Shown: positions 8,112 to 16,954 of the stretch, piece by piece
Layout: each line of letters begins with the position of its first letter
Position numbering within the stretch: the first letter of the stretch is position 1
Origin: Legionellales bacterium
Lineage (GTDB): Bacteria > Pseudomonadota > Gammaproteobacteria > Legionellales > Legionellaceae
Reading direction: 5' to 3'
NCBI GenBank assembly: GCA_026399195.1
Contig: JAPLRK010000067.1
Location: 1-60,561, forward strand
DNA length: 60,561 nucleotides
The notes under the pieces: generated by a model
Database searches by the model: none
What the model was told of the DNA's origin: nothing
What the model saw: only the letters and a program-made list of their open reading frames with translations
Made by a program: the position numbers and the translations under genes

Positions 8112-9959
8112 CTATAATCTCACATCAAACGTGTCAACATGTCCTGAAGAAAGTTGCGTGGTTTTAAGTCTATGAAAGGTGGTTTTGACCAGACTAAAAG
8201 CTGTCAAGGTGTCTTTGATGACCGGCGTTTTGGCCACCCGTGTCTCTGAGGGGATCAAATCCAGCATGGTTCTTTTGATTCTTAGGGAGGCCGATGGATG
8301 TTGCATGATAGAAGCAATGTTCGTGGTCACTGTCTGTTCATAACGGCTTTTAAGGGTTTGTAATTCAACGCTCATTTTCTCTATATCTTCTATTTTAGCA
8401 GCCATTTCTGTTTTGAAAATAGAAAATAGTGAGCAAAGATTAGAGACATAGAGTGACAATCGTACAAAAAAAGTGTTGTGGTTTTGGATAAATTCGTCAA
8501 TTTGAGTGTTTAATCCTTCGACCACACGGAGTCTTTTTCGATTTTGAATGATCGTCGTACTGAAGGTCTCGTAGTCAATAAACAATTGGTTGATCTTTAG
8601 ATTTTTGTCCAGTAGTCCTTGAAGTTGATGTGTTGTGGCTTGAAGTAGCAGTGCCTTGATGCTCGGGGAATCTTCTGCCAAGGGGTGAATGATCCGGGCT
8701 TTCTTTCCAGTAGAGGAGGCTAATGTATTTTGTAATGTATGGAGTCGAGTGACTGCCAAGTTTCTAAGTTTTGATTGGATGTCACCCTCTGATGTTGTCG
8801 GCATGTGTAGGATCACCCAATCCTGTACGGACTTTGGGGTTACTACTTTGATGGCTGCCGTCGGAAACCAAGTTACCCAGCTTAAGAGTGAGAAAACCAT
8901 ATCCGCAGCTTGTTGGTGCGCGCTACGGGAAGTAAGTTCATTTAATTGTATGGACCATTCTCTTTGGCCTAACGCGGAGGCGTGTGAAACCAAAACGTCT
9001 ATACTGTCACGGTTCTGATGAATCAATTCTCTTAAACTCTGTTTTCTGACCAGCTTGGATTCGTTAGTGTCTATGGCATGTAATACTTGGAGTGAATGCT
9101 TGATTTGAATTTGAAGGGACTCATCGTTTGTTTTTTCCGTCATCAATGCAGAGATGATCGCCCGGATGCGAATGAGATGGGTTTTGAGCTGCTCAAATTT
9201 TTCAGGCAGTGGGAGATCAGCTGTAAAGAGATTCAAGTGACTTGTATCAAAATAGTTATCAACGCTCAGCATAGCGGTGGTTGTTGGAGGTTCGTCTATC
9301 TCCATGATGTCGAGTGGTGAGCGGATGGTCTCAAGTTCAACGAGCTTGGAAGCGGCTTCTGTGATGAGGGCAGAAATTTCAGGTTTGGGCGGCTTTTGGC
9401 CAATGAACATGGCACGAAGCGCTATCTGCTCAGGATAACTTAATCTGTTTAATTTAGACTCGACACCTGTCAAAATCGCAAAGTATAAAATGAGCGTATT
9501 TTTGGCCAAGTTAAGGTTGGGGTTGTTGATGATGCCTTCCGTTAACCAACGGAAAGTCAGTGAGATAAAGGCTTTGAATTTATCTACAGGGTGGTGGGTG
9601 GGATCTTGGTAGACGGATTCAAGGTTGGCCAGAAGCGCTTGCAAGAGCTCTTGCTCACCCTCCGCAAAGGAGCCTCCGTCCAGGCATTGATGGTGATATT
9701 CTTTGAGGGATAAAATGGCCAAGAGGATTGCGCCGAAGGGGCGATGGAGGTGATCATCCTCAAAACCATTGAAGGCGCTCTCCCCCATGAACAACTTCCG
9801 TCGATCGGGACAAAATGTTGATGTATCTATCAATTGACTGATAGCCATGGCACTGGCCAAAATGGGCTCTTCTTTTAGTGCTAGCTCATCCCCGCGCCAT
9901 TGCGTGAAATAGGCTTTAAATCGCGCGGCTTTCTCATGATCTACCAAGTCGTTCTCCAA
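8112..9959 (-). CDS. Unrecognised helical protein of about 615 residues, start uncertain
   Basis: I do not recognise this protein. The frame predicts a largely alpha-helical, soluble product. A moderately hydrophobic stretch (DMVFSLLSWVTWFPTAAIKV) lies near the middle. A likely coiled coil lies near residues 515-545 (KIEDIEKMSVELQTLKSRYE). No signal peptide or enzyme motif is visible. The start is a problem: the first usable codon is TTG at 9959 without a Shine-Dalgarno, and the first in-frame ATG is codon 38 (9848). The frame is open upstream all the way to the pdxB stop codon (10002-10004), which is in the same phase. Size, composition and lack of relatives would fit a secreted effector, but that is a guess. 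Confidence 0.55.
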   Translation of the reverse strand: MENDLVDHEKAARFKAYFTQWRGDELALKEEPILASAMAISQLIDTSTFCPDRRKLFMGESAFNGFEDDHLHRPFGAILLAILSLKEYHHQCLDGGSFAEGEQELLQALLANLESVYQDPTHHPVDKFKAFISLTFRWLTEGIINNPNLNLAKNTLILYFAILTGVESKLNRLSYPEQIALRAMFIGQKPPKPEISALITEAASKLVELETIRSPLDIMEIDEPPTTTAMLSVDNYFDTSHLNLFTADLPLPEKFEQLKTHLIRIRAIISALMTEKTNDESLQIQIKHSLQVLHAIDTNESKLVRKQSLRELIHQNRDSIDVLVSHASALGQREWSIQLNELTSRSAHQQAADMVFSLLSWVTWFPTAAIKVVTPKSVQDWVILHMPTTSEGDIQSKLRNLAVTRLHTLQNTLASSTGKKARIIHPLAEDSPSIKALLLQATTHQLQGLLDKNLKINQLFIDYETFSTTIIQNRKRLRVVEGLNTQIDEFIQNHNTFFVRLSLYVSNLCSLFSIFKTEMAAKIEDIEKMSVELQTLKSRYEQTVTTNIASIMQHPSASLRIKRTMLDLIPSETRVAKTPVIKDTLTAFSLVKTTFHRLKTTQLSSGHVDTFDVRL

Positions 9960-10001
9960 AAAGCTAAGGACTGATTTTAATGAAGGAATATTAACACAAT
10001 A

Positions 10002-11066
10002 TTATTTGCCTAAGATTTTTTGTATTTTTTCATCAGTTGTAAAAATATATTGGTTAAAGTCATGACGATGGGTGTGGGCTTTGCGTTGTGTTAAAAAGGC
10101 ATGACATTTATCGCTTGATTTTTTTAAAATCAAGGTCTCTTGATATGGGTTATATAACTGAAGAGCAATATCTTGCCAAGAGGAGTTCCCAAAGTCCTTC
10201 GATACCATGAGTTCTACATTAGGAGAAGATTGAGTGACGATGGGCAGTGGCAAGCCATAGTGGTGATGTATTTTTTGGCTGATGATCTCAACGGCCGCAA
10301 GTTTGGCTTCGATGCTGTGGCCGGCTATATGAGGGGTACATATGGTTGCAACATCAATGATGTTTGGGTTGATATGAGGTTCAAAATGGTAAACATCGGT
10401 GCAGTAGATGAGCTCTGAACCCGTGTTGATCACATCTTCTTCATTGACGATGCCCCCACGTGCCGCATTGATGATGATGGTCTTTGGTTTTAATCTTTGC
10501 AAAAAGGACTTTGATCCTAAATTCACACTGGGGTAGGGGGGGGTTTCGTGCCAGTTCGCATGGATACATAAGAGAGAGCAAGCCGTTAATTCATCCGGGC
10601 TGCAAGAGCGAAAGCTGTTGTCCATGGAGGCCTTTAGAGGATCATAGCAGAGAGTTTCCAATCCCATGGCTTGGATGCGCGATTTGACGTCACTTCCGAC
10701 ATGACCGCACCCTATGATGCCAGCAAGGGATCCGATGTCATGATGTTGAGATAAATAGGCCAAAGTCGCGACCACATAATCCGCTACAGCACGTGCATTA
10801 CATCCTTTGGCATCAAACACCGTGATCCCTTTTTTTGGTAAGGACGAATCAAGATGCTCGCTGCCACTGCTGGCGGTAGCGACACATTGAATGGCGCTTT
10901 TGGCCAGTAGTTTTTCTGTTACATTCAAAGTGGATCGGCAGAGCAAGATGTCCTGAGCGGCGAGTAATTTGGGGATCTCATCGGGTGAATCAAATAAAGT
11001 GAGTTGAAAGGCGTCGCCAAACCATTCATGGACATGGGGTAAAGTGGCATCAGCAAGAATCTTCAT
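10002..11066 (-). CDS. pdxB: Erythronate-4-phosphate dehydrogenase
   Basis: Second enzyme of the DXP-dependent pyridoxal phosphate pathway, oxidising 4-phosphoerythronate. It belongs to the D-2-hydroxyacid dehydrogenases. The family-specific KGCNARAVADYVVATL lies near residue 88, the NAD-binding GIIGCGHVGS near 118, followed by INAARGGIVNE and a catalytic histidine in TPHIAGHS. Length is 354 aa, slightly shorter than the E. coli enzyme. The ATG is preceded by TATACT with only 7 bp between, so the message may be leaderless. Its TAA is in frame with the long frame that follows on the same strand. Confidence 0.93.
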   Translation of the reverse strand: MKILADATLPHVHEWFGDAFQLTLFDSPDEIPKLLAAQDILLCRSTLNVTEKLLAKSAIQCVATASSGSEHLDSSLPKKGITVFDAKGCNARAVADYVVATLAYLSQHHDIGSLAGIIGCGHVGSDVKSRIQAMGLETLCYDPLKASMDNSFRSCSPDELTACSLLCIHANWHETPPYPSVNLGSKSFLQRLKPKTIIINAARGGIVNEEDVINTGSELIYCTDVYHFEPHINPNIIDVATICTPHIAGHSIEAKLAAVEIISQKIHHHYGLPLPIVTQSSPNVELMVSKDFGNSSWQDIALQLYNPYQETLILKKSSDKCHAFLTQRKAHTHRHDFNQYIFTTDEKIQKILGK

Positions 11067-11073
11067 AGGAGAG

Positions 11074-11079
11074 AGTATA
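11074..11079 (-). promoter_or_regulatory. Putative -10 element placing the pdxB transcript start at its ATG
   Basis: TATACT (reverse complement of 11074-11079) ends 7 bp before the A of the pdxB ATG, which is where transcription would start. No purine-rich Shine-Dalgarno lies between. A clear -35 hexamer is not visible, so this is tentative. Confidence 0.35.
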
Positions 11080-11125
11080 CAACAATCACTCCCGTTTGGT
11101 GTATCATTGGCGCTGTTTCCTGTGA

Positions 11126-12127
11126 ATGATTGGACAAGACGGTATGAAGAAACTTAACGATATTCCGGTTGTTGTGAAAAGTGGGCAAAAATATACCACC
11201 GATCAGGGCGTCAAAGCCATTAAAGATGGTGTCAAATCGTCAGAATTATCCTCTGTGAGGCTAGCTAAGCCTAAGTGGCTTCGTATGGTCAATCAGATCA
11301 CCCCTCAATATCTGCATGTGAAAGAACAAGTGAAAGCCCATCGATTAGCCACTGTTTGTGAAGAGGCGAAATGTCCTAACATTGCAGAATGTTGGTCTCA
11401 TGGCACGGCAACCATCATGTTGATGGGCTCCGTTTGTACCAGGGCTTGTCGGTTTTGTGCGGTAGATACTGGAAATCCCCAGGGTTGGTTAGATGAGGAT
11501 GAGCCTGAAAATACGGCTAAAACAGTCGAGTTGATGAAGCTTGATTATGTCGTGTTGACCTCTGTGAATCGAGATGATTTACCAGATGGGGGCGCGAGTC
11601 ATTATGCACGTTCCGTTCGAGCGATCAAAGCACGCATGCCCAATACTAAAATAGAGGCGCTTACGCCTGATTTTCAGGGGAATCTCCGTGACGTGGCGAT
11701 ATTACTAGACAGTGATCTGGATGTCTTTGCACAAAATGTTGAAACGGTTGAAAGATTAACTCATCCGGTCAGAGACAATCGGGCGGGGTATTGGCAAACG
11801 CTTGATGTTTTGTCTTTTGCGAAACAGCATCATCCTAAGATCTTGACCAAAACCAGCCTGATGCTTGGGCTTGGGGAAACTTTTGAAGAGATCCTTAAGA
11901 CGATGGATGATTTACGGGCGCAACAAGTCGATGTGTTGACCATGGGACAATACCTTCAACCCACATCAAATCATTTGCCAGTGGTTCAATATGTGCCCCC
12001 AGAGGTTTTTGTACAACTACGAGAAATAGGCTTGGAAAAAGGGTTTTTTGAGGTCGCCTCAGGGCCATTGGTTCGATCAAGTTACAGAGCAGATAGAATT
12101 TTCAAACGAGATAATCTGGGATTATGA
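11126..12127 (+). CDS. lipA: Lipoyl synthase
   Basis: Radical SAM enzyme that inserts two sulfurs into octanoyl groups on 2-oxoacid dehydrogenases and the glycine cleavage system. Both iron-sulfur sites are visible: the auxiliary cluster [12 protein letters not shown] near residues 73-84 and the radical SAM motif CTRACRFC near 99-106. Further markers are [14 protein letters not shown] and MLGLGET. Length is 333 aa. An internal ATG at 11144 (MKKLNDIP) is a possible start, because ATG 11126 has no clear Shine-Dalgarno. The neighbouring lipB is not in the window. Confidence 0.95.
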   Translation: MIGQDGMKKLNDIPVVVKSGQKYTTDQGVKAIKDGVKSSELSSVRLAKPKWLRMVNQITPQYLHVKEQVKAHRLATVCEEAKCPNIAECWSHGTATIMLMGSVCTRACRFCAVDTGNPQGWLDEDEPENTAKTVELMKLDYVVLTSVNRDDLPDGGASHYARSVRAIKARMPNTKIEALTPDFQGNLRDVAILLDSDLDVFAQNVETVERLTHPVRDNRAGYWQTLDVLSFAKQHHPKILTKTSLMLGLGETFEEILKTMDDLRAQQVDVLTMGQYLQPTSNHLPVVQYVPPEVFVQLREIGLEKGFFEVASGPLVRSSYRADRIFKRDNLGL

Positions 12128-12155
12128 ACCCCTTCTTTTTAGAGCCTGCCAACAG

Positions 12156-13391
12156 ATGAAAATTCTTCTTGTTTCTCAATATTTCTGGCCAGAATCGTTC
12201 ATCATTAATGATCTTGTGATGTGTTTGGCAGAAGAGGGTCATCACGTGGAGGTTCTCACGGGGAAGCCAAATTACCCAGATGGCGTGGTGTTTGAAGGGT
12301 ATCAGGCGATGGATCGGTGCTCCGAATTTTTTATCGAGAAGATCCCTGTCCATCGTGTTCCCTTGCTTCCAAGAGGTCAGGGTGGGATCCGACTGTTTAT
12401 GAATTATCTCTCTTTTGTGGTGAGTGGCCTCTTATTTTTTCATCGTTTTGTTAAAAAGAAGACCTTCGATGTGATCTTTGTCTTTAGTGCATCCCCCGTC
12501 ACATCAGTCATTCCCGCTATGTTTTTAAAAAAACGCCTTAAGTTACCGCTTGTCATATGGGTTCAAGATCTTTGGCCTGAGAGTTTACAAGCTACGGGGT
12601 TTGTTGCGTCGCGCTTTATCATGCACATGACGGGTCGATTGGTTCGATGGATTTATGCCGCGTGTGATCTTTTATTGATGCAATCTGAAGCCTTTGAACA
12701 ACCGATGTCACGCTATGTTTCTGCCAATAAATTACTCTATTACCCAAACTCTTTTCTTGAGCCTGTGGTGGATTTAGACCGCGAACCTTACCTTCCTGAA
12801 CATTTGAAAGAGGCGTTAAGTCAAGAGGATTGTTTTGTTTTTGCAGGCAACATAGGTAGCGCACAGTCAGTGGAGACCCTGGTTGAAGCCGCGCGCAGTC
12901 TACAACAGTTACCAAAGTGCAAGATCATTTTGGTAGGGAGTGGTAGTATGCTCCCCTGGGTCGAAGAGCAAATATCCAAATCCCGGTTGTCACATCTGAT
13001 GTGCGTTGGTCGTCTGCCAAGATCTGCAATGCCTTATATTTTTTCTCGCGCTGCGGGATTGCTGGTGACGCTCAAACGTTGTGATATTTTTGCTCAGACC
13101 ATCCCCAGTAAAATACAGGCTTATTTAGCCGCTGGGCGTCCTATTGTTGGTGCTTTGGATGGTGAGGGTGCACGGATTATTCTGCAGGCGGGTGCAGGGC
13201 TCATCTCGCCGGCAGAAAATGGGGCGGCACTGGCTGAGAATATAGCGCGTATTGTTCAACTGTCAGAATCAGAACGAGACGCTTTTGGACATCGGGGATA
13301 TGCTTATTTTTTGAAGCATTTTGAAATGAGAGAACAAAGTCAACAACTGATTAAGATTTTATCGAGTGTGGTCAATAGGGGAAAGGCATGA
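12156..13391 (+). CDS. Glycosyltransferase family 4, WbuB-like
   Basis: The 411-residue protein has a Rossmann-type N-terminus (MKILLVSQYFWPES), a middle domain with VWVQDLWPES-type residues (IWVQDLWPESLQATG), and a C-terminal nucleotide-sugar domain ending in IPSKIQAYLAAGRPIVG. This architecture and the QDLWPESL signature are those of WbuB-type transferases, which attach N-acetyl-L-fucosamine or related deoxyamino sugars to undecaprenyl-linked O-antigen. A hydrophobic stretch near residues 95-110 suggests membrane association. ATG 12156 is chosen because the upstream frame overlaps lipA. It overlaps the next gene by 4 bp, which supplies a matching sugar-nucleotide reductase. Confidence 0.8.
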   Translation: MKILLVSQYFWPESFIINDLVMCLAEEGHHVEVLTGKPNYPDGVVFEGYQAMDRCSEFFIEKIPVHRVPLLPRGQGGIRLFMNYLSFVVSGLLFFHRFVKKKTFDVIFVFSASPVTSVIPAMFLKKRLKLPLVIWVQDLWPESLQATGFVASRFIMHMTGRLVRWIYAACDLLLMQSEAFEQPMSRYVSANKLLYYPNSFLEPVVDLDREPYLPEHLKEALSQEDCFVFAGNIGSAQSVETLVEAARSLQQLPKCKIILVGSGSMLPWVEEQISKSRLSHLMCVGRLPRSAMPYIFSRAAGLLVTLKRCDIFAQTIPSKIQAYLAAGRPIVGALDGEGARIILQAGAGLISPAENGAALAENIARIVQLSESERDAFGHRGYAYFLKHFEMREQSQQLIKILSSVVNRGKA

Positions 13392-14263
13392 AAATTTTGG
13401 TGTTGGGTGCCACAGGGATGCTGGGGAATGAAGTTTTCACATCTTTGTGGAAACACAACGACTTTGACGTATGGGGTAGCCTTCGTTCGGAAAGTGGATT
13501 ACAGTATTTCCCGGTGGAAAATCACTCAAAGTTAATCTGTGATCTAGATGTGCTTGATGAGGCCTCTCTTTCAAGCGTATTTTTGAGGATACAACCCGAT
13601 GTGGTGATTAATTGTGTTGGGGTGATCAAACAATTGTCAGCGTCCAAAGATCCTCTGGTGGTACTTCCCATCAATGCTATGTTGCCCCATCGCCTGTTGA
13701 AACAGTGTCAACAGCATCATGCGAGATTAATCCATTTGAGTACCGATTGTGTTTTTTCAGGTCGAAAAGGGTCGTATGTTGAAACAGATATATCTGATGC
13801 TGAAGATTTATATGGGAAATCAAAATACATGGGTGAGGTCACAGATGCACCAGAAGCCATCACGTTGCGTACCTCGATCATAGGCCATGAATTGCATTCT
13901 CATGATGCGCTCATCGATTGGTTTTTATCGCAAACCAAGGAAGTGAACGGTTATGTGAACGCTATTTTTTCAGGGTTACCTACTTATGAGTTAGCACGAG
14001 TCATGATGGAGGTGGTTATTCCAAACCCAAAACTCATGGGGCTGTACCACGTGGCATCAGCACCCATCAATAAATATGAGTTATTAACCGAGGTTGCCAA
14101 ACGATATGGTAAAAAAATAAACATCATTTCCAACGGGGATTTGAAGATTGATCGCTCGTTAAATGCAGAACGATTTTTGGAAGCAACAGGCTATCGGTCG
14201 CTTGCATGGCCTGACATGATAGATAGGATGTTTCAACAAAGGAGGCGTCATGTTTCATGCTAA
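13388..14263 (+). CDS. RmlD-like sugar-nucleotide reductase (SDR family)
   Basis: Extended short-chain dehydrogenase of 291 residues, with the nucleotide-binding GATGMLGNEV at the N-terminus, STDCVFSG in the middle and the catalytic YGKSK near residue 142. It resembles dTDP-4-dehydrorhamnose reductase. Beside an FnlA/WbjB-type dehydratase it is more likely to reduce a UDP-2-acetamido-4-keto-deoxyhexose. This recalls WbvR in the UDP-L-rhamnosamine/L-quinovosamine route of Vibrio cholerae O37, rather than the cupin-tailed WbjC of the fucosamine route. The substrate assignment is inference from context. It is coupled by ATGA to the transferase and overlaps the next gene by 14 bp. Confidence 0.75.
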   Translation: MKILVLGATGMLGNEVFTSLWKHNDFDVWGSLRSESGLQYFPVENHSKLICDLDVLDEASLSSVFLRIQPDVVINCVGVIKQLSASKDPLVVLPINAMLPHRLLKQCQQHHARLIHLSTDCVFSGRKGSYVETDISDAEDLYGKSKYMGEVTDAPEAITLRTSIIGHELHSHDALIDWFLSQTKEVNGYVNAIFSGLPTYELARVMMEVVIPNPKLMGLYHVASAPINKYELLTEVAKRYGKKINIISNGDLKIDRSLNAERFLEATGYRSLAWPDMIDRMFQQRRRHVSC

Positions 14264-15266
14264 AGTTTTGATGATCACCGGAGGGACTGGTTCGTTTGGC
14301 TCAGCGCTTTTGAAACGTTTCTTGAACTCGACGGTTGGTGAAATTCGAATTTTTAGTCGAGATGAAAAAAAACAAGAGGACATGCGATCAGAGATTAAAA
14401 ATGACAAGGTGAAATTTTATATTGGTGATGTTCGAGATATGAATGCATTAAGCGATGCCATGAAGGGTGTCGATTATGTCTTTCATGCAGCAGCCCTAAA
14501 ACAAGTCCCTGCTTGTGAGTTTTATCCCATGGAGGCAGTACGAACCAATGTGTTAGGTACTGAGAATGTGCTGCGTGCGGGATTTGATAATTCAGTGAGC
14601 CAAGTGGTTGTTTTAAGTACCGATAAAGCCGTTTATCCCATCAATGCCATGGGGATGTCCAAAGCGCTGGCAGAGAAAATTGTCGTTGCAAAATCACGGA
14701 TTGCAGCTTCGCATCAACCGGTGATTTGTGCTACACGGTATGGCAATGTGATGGCATCACGTGGTTCCGTCATCCCTCTGTTTGTGAGCCAAATAAAAAA
14801 AAGGGAATCTCTTACCGTCACCGATCCCAACATGACCCGTTTTCTGATGTCCCTAGAAGATTCTGTGGATTTGGTTTTGTACGCGTTTCAAAATGCAAAG
14901 CCTGGTGATATTTTCGTGCAAAAGTCCCCCGCATGCACATTAGCCCTTTTGGCCCAAGCCCTGATTGACATTTTCCAGTCGACATCGAGCATTCGAATGA
15001 TCGGAACTCGTCATGGAGAAAAGTTGTACGAGTCTTTGTTGTCTCGAGAGGAAATGGTCAAAGCGCAAGATCTGGGAAGATATTACAGAATTCCCGCGGA
15101 TAATCGAGATTTGAATTACAACCAATACTTTGTAGAAGGCGATGATTTGGTGTCTCACACGGAAGATTATACTTCACATAACACCACCCGTTTAACGCTT
15201 GAAGAAGTTAAGACGCTGTTGCTAAGCCTTGATTATATCCAGAGGGCATTACGCTCCCGATCCTAA
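14250..15266 (+). CDS. UDP-GlcNAc 4,6-dehydratase/epimerase, FnlA/WbjB/CapE type
   Basis: Cytoplasmic extended SDR enzyme that converts UDP-GlcNAc to a 4-keto-6-deoxy sugar, usually with 5-epimerisation, for L-deoxyamino sugars. The 338-residue product shows MITGGTGSFGSALLKRFL at the N-terminus, FHAAALKQVPACEFYPMEA, and the catalytic region with ATRYGNVMASRGSVIPLF. The C-terminal SHNTTRLTLEEVKTLLLSL is characteristic of FnlA/WbjB. A strong Shine-Dalgarno (AAAGGAGG) fixes the start. The 2-epimerase that normally completes the pathway (WecB-like) is not in the window. Its 3' end abuts a decapitated glycosyltransferase on the other strand. Confidence 0.85.
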   Translation: MFHAKVLMITGGTGSFGSALLKRFLNSTVGEIRIFSRDEKKQEDMRSEIKNDKVKFYIGDVRDMNALSDAMKGVDYVFHAAALKQVPACEFYPMEAVRTNVLGTENVLRAGFDNSVSQVVVLSTDKAVYPINAMGMSKALAEKIVVAKSRIAASHQPVICATRYGNVMASRGSVIPLFVSQIKKRESLTVTDPNMTRFLMSLEDSVDLVLYAFQNAKPGDIFVQKSPACTLALLAQALIDIFQSTSSIRMIGTRHGEKLYESLLSREEMVKAQDLGRYYRIPADNRDLNYNQYFVEGDDLVSHTEDYTSHNTTRLTLEEVKTLLLSLDYIQRALRSRS

Positions 15267-15379
15267 GGTGTCTGATCAGTTTTCATAAGAGAGCTTGCTT
15301 GCATCAACAAGGACTGTACCAAATGGGTCAATTCTTTTTCAGGATTGTAAGCGGGGATTAAAATACGAAATGTCTTCAT
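15263..15379 (-). pseudogene. Family 2 glycosyltransferase, N-terminal stub of 38 residues
   Basis: On the minus strand, ATG 15379 overlaps the phhB stop (ATGA) and opens a short frame beginning MKTFRILIPAYNPEKE. This is the typical first strand of a GT-A fold (GT2) transferase. It stops after 38 codons at 15263, within the last bases of the convergent fnlA-like gene. The rest of the transferase is gone. It appears to be the third gene of a hisC-phhB-glycosyltransferase operon, cut when the sugar-nucleotide genes were joined here. Confidence 0.6.
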
Positions 15380-15720
15380 GTCTTCACGATACTGTCAATC
15401 TTTGCCGCTGAAATGAAATCGTTATGGGATAGCCCATTCAACGCATGAGTCATGAACCGAACTCGGCAATAATTGTAACCCAACTCAAGATCAGGGTGAT
15501 GATTTTCACGGTGCGCAATCCATGCCAAGGCATTGACAAAAGCCATGGTTTCATAAAATTGTTTGAAGGAAAAAGATTTTTCGATGGCTCGATGATCGGC
15601 AGAAACCACCCAGCCTTTGTCCAATTGATGCAATAATGGGCTTATTTGTTCAGAAGTTAAGGCGCTGCCAATGCCTTCACAAGATTCGCAATGACGGCGG
15701 CTCAAATCACTTGGGATCAT
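15376..15720 (-). CDS. phhB: Pterin-4a-carbinolamine dehydratase
   Basis: Dehydrates the 4a-hydroxy-tetrahydropterin made by phenylalanine hydroxylase, recycling the cofactor. The 114-residue product contains the family core: WVVSADHRAIEKSFSFKQF and the active-site segment IAHRENHHPDLELGYNYCRV with its histidines. ATG 15720 lies within the last codons of hisC (14-bp overlap). Longer upstream frames would run through hisC and are rejected. The pairing with an aminotransferase suggests aromatic amino acid metabolism. The phenylalanine hydroxylase gene itself is not in the window. Confidence 0.88.
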   Translation of the reverse strand: MIPSDLSRRHCESCEGIGSALTSEQISPLLHQLDKGWVVSADHRAIEKSFSFKQFYETMAFVNALAWIAHRENHHPDLELGYNYCRVRFMTHALNGLSHNDFISAAKIDSIVKT

Positions 15721-16825
15721 ATAATTCCTCAAAAGTATCCAAAAAACGACGATTTTGTTGTTCTGTGCCAATAGTAACCCGTAAATGATGGTATAAACCA
15801 TAGGGATGTAATGGGCGAACGATAATCCCATGTCGGAGCAAGTTTTGGTAGAGCGATAAGGTTTCTTTTTTACAATCCAGGGTGATGAAATTGCATGACG
15901 ATGGTAAATGGTCAATTTTCAATCGATCAAGGCCAAGCTGTACCTGTTGGAGACCTTTGAGCGTATTCTGAACGGTTTTCTCGATGAAATGTTGATCTTT
16001 CAAGGCGGCACTGCCCGCTAATAAAGCGGCCTTGTTCACGGTAAAAGGCAACATCAATCGATGAAGCAGTGATGTGATTTCAGGACTTGTCATGGCATAG
16101 CCCAAACGCAATCCTGCCAAACCATAGGCTTTTGAAAAAGTACGCATGATCACAAGATTTGGGTGAGATTTTAGAAGAGCCTTCGTGTCGTCTTTATCAG
16201 GGGAAGTCACAAATTCATAGTAGGCCTCGTCAACGACTAGTACCGTAGTTTCTGGAATGCTTTCTATCAAGCGTTTTAATTCATAGGCTGGGACTGGTAG
16301 GCCTGTTGGATTGTTTGGATTTGCAAGAAAAATAAGGGCAATCCTTGCATCATCACAGGCTTTGATCATGGCATCCATATCCACTCGAAAATCTGGTTTC
16401 AATGGGGATTTGATCACGGGGATCCCTTGAATTTGGGCCTGAATGGCATAAGTCATAAAGGCATAGTCATGAGTTAAAATCTGTTTGTCACGATGCAAAG
16501 CAAAAATGGTTTGTAATAACGGAATGAACACGTCAGATCCATTGCCCAGCGTCAACATGTCCTCATCCAGCGCAAGCATGTCAGCCAGCTGTCTTTTTAA
16601 GGGATCTTCAGCGCCCTGAGGGTAGGTGATAATTTGTTCGACAGAAAGGGATGCCAGTACTTTCAACACCGAAGGGCTGCAACCGAAAGCATTTTCATTA
16701 CTCGCTAGTTTGATAATATTGGTGATGCCATGCTCTCTCGCTACTTCTTCCACAGATTTTCCAGGAATATAAGGGGATAGAGATTGAATTCCAGCGTGTG
16801 GAAGTAAAAAGTAGTCACATGGCAT
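15707..16825 (-). CDS. hisC: Histidinol-phosphate aminotransferase (HisC-like)
   Basis: PLP-dependent class I/II aminotransferase of 372 residues. It shows IIKLASNENAFGCSP near residue 35, the PNNPTG motif (ANPNNPTGLPVP), VVDEAYYEF and the PLP-lysine region TFSKAYGLAGLRLGY near residue 228. The enzyme is HisC by family, but several HisC2-type enzymes work on aromatic amino acids. Its tight overlap with phhB, and the absence of other his genes, make a role in tyrosine/phenylalanine metabolism possible. AGGAG precedes the start. A TATACTGTGCG promoter motif lies about 20 bp upstream. Confidence 0.88.
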   Translation of the reverse strand: MPCDYFLLPHAGIQSLSPYIPGKSVEEVAREHGITNIIKLASNENAFGCSPSVLKVLASLSVEQIITYPQGAEDPLKRQLADMLALDEDMLTLGNGSDVFIPLLQTIFALHRDKQILTHDYAFMTYAIQAQIQGIPVIKSPLKPDFRVDMDAMIKACDDARIALIFLANPNNPTGLPVPAYELKRLIESIPETTVLVVDEAYYEFVTSPDKDDTKALLKSHPNLVIMRTFSKAYGLAGLRLGYAMTSPEITSLLHRLMLPFTVNKAALLAGSAALKDQHFIEKTVQNTLKGLQQVQLGLDRLKIDHLPSSCNFITLDCKKETLSLYQNLLRHGIIVRPLHPYGLYHHLRVTIGTEQQNRRFLDTFEELYDPK

Positions 16826-16843
16826 ATTGTTCTCCTATGGCCA

Positions 16844-16854
16844 CGCACAGTATA
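16844..16854 (-). promoter_or_regulatory. Putative hisC promoter -10 with ATACTGTGCG motif
   Basis: On the minus strand TATACTGTGCG precedes the hisC Shine-Dalgarno. TTGTTT 18 bp upstream of TATACT is an acceptable -35. The 10-mer is one of six copies in the window; see findings. Confidence 0.5.
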
Positions 16855-16954
16855 GCCCATTTAAAATTTCTGAAACAACACCCTGGCTACTTGCCTTTTT
16901 TAACAGAGACGAGGTAAGCTTCTCCTCGGACCAACCTTAAGCATGGAATAACGT

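Noticed and set aside
12048-12155. A 36-residue N-terminal extension of the glycosyltransferase
   Set aside because: It overlaps the lipA 3' end in another frame and the family starts at MKILLVSQYF.
15721-15915. A longer phhB start adding 65 residues
   Set aside because: The extension runs entirely through the hisC coding region and has no dehydratase similarity.
16871-16895. Sigma-54 promoter (GG/GC pair) before the minor pilin genes
   Set aside because: The spacing between GG and GC in CTGGCTACTTGCC is about four bases too short for sigma-54.
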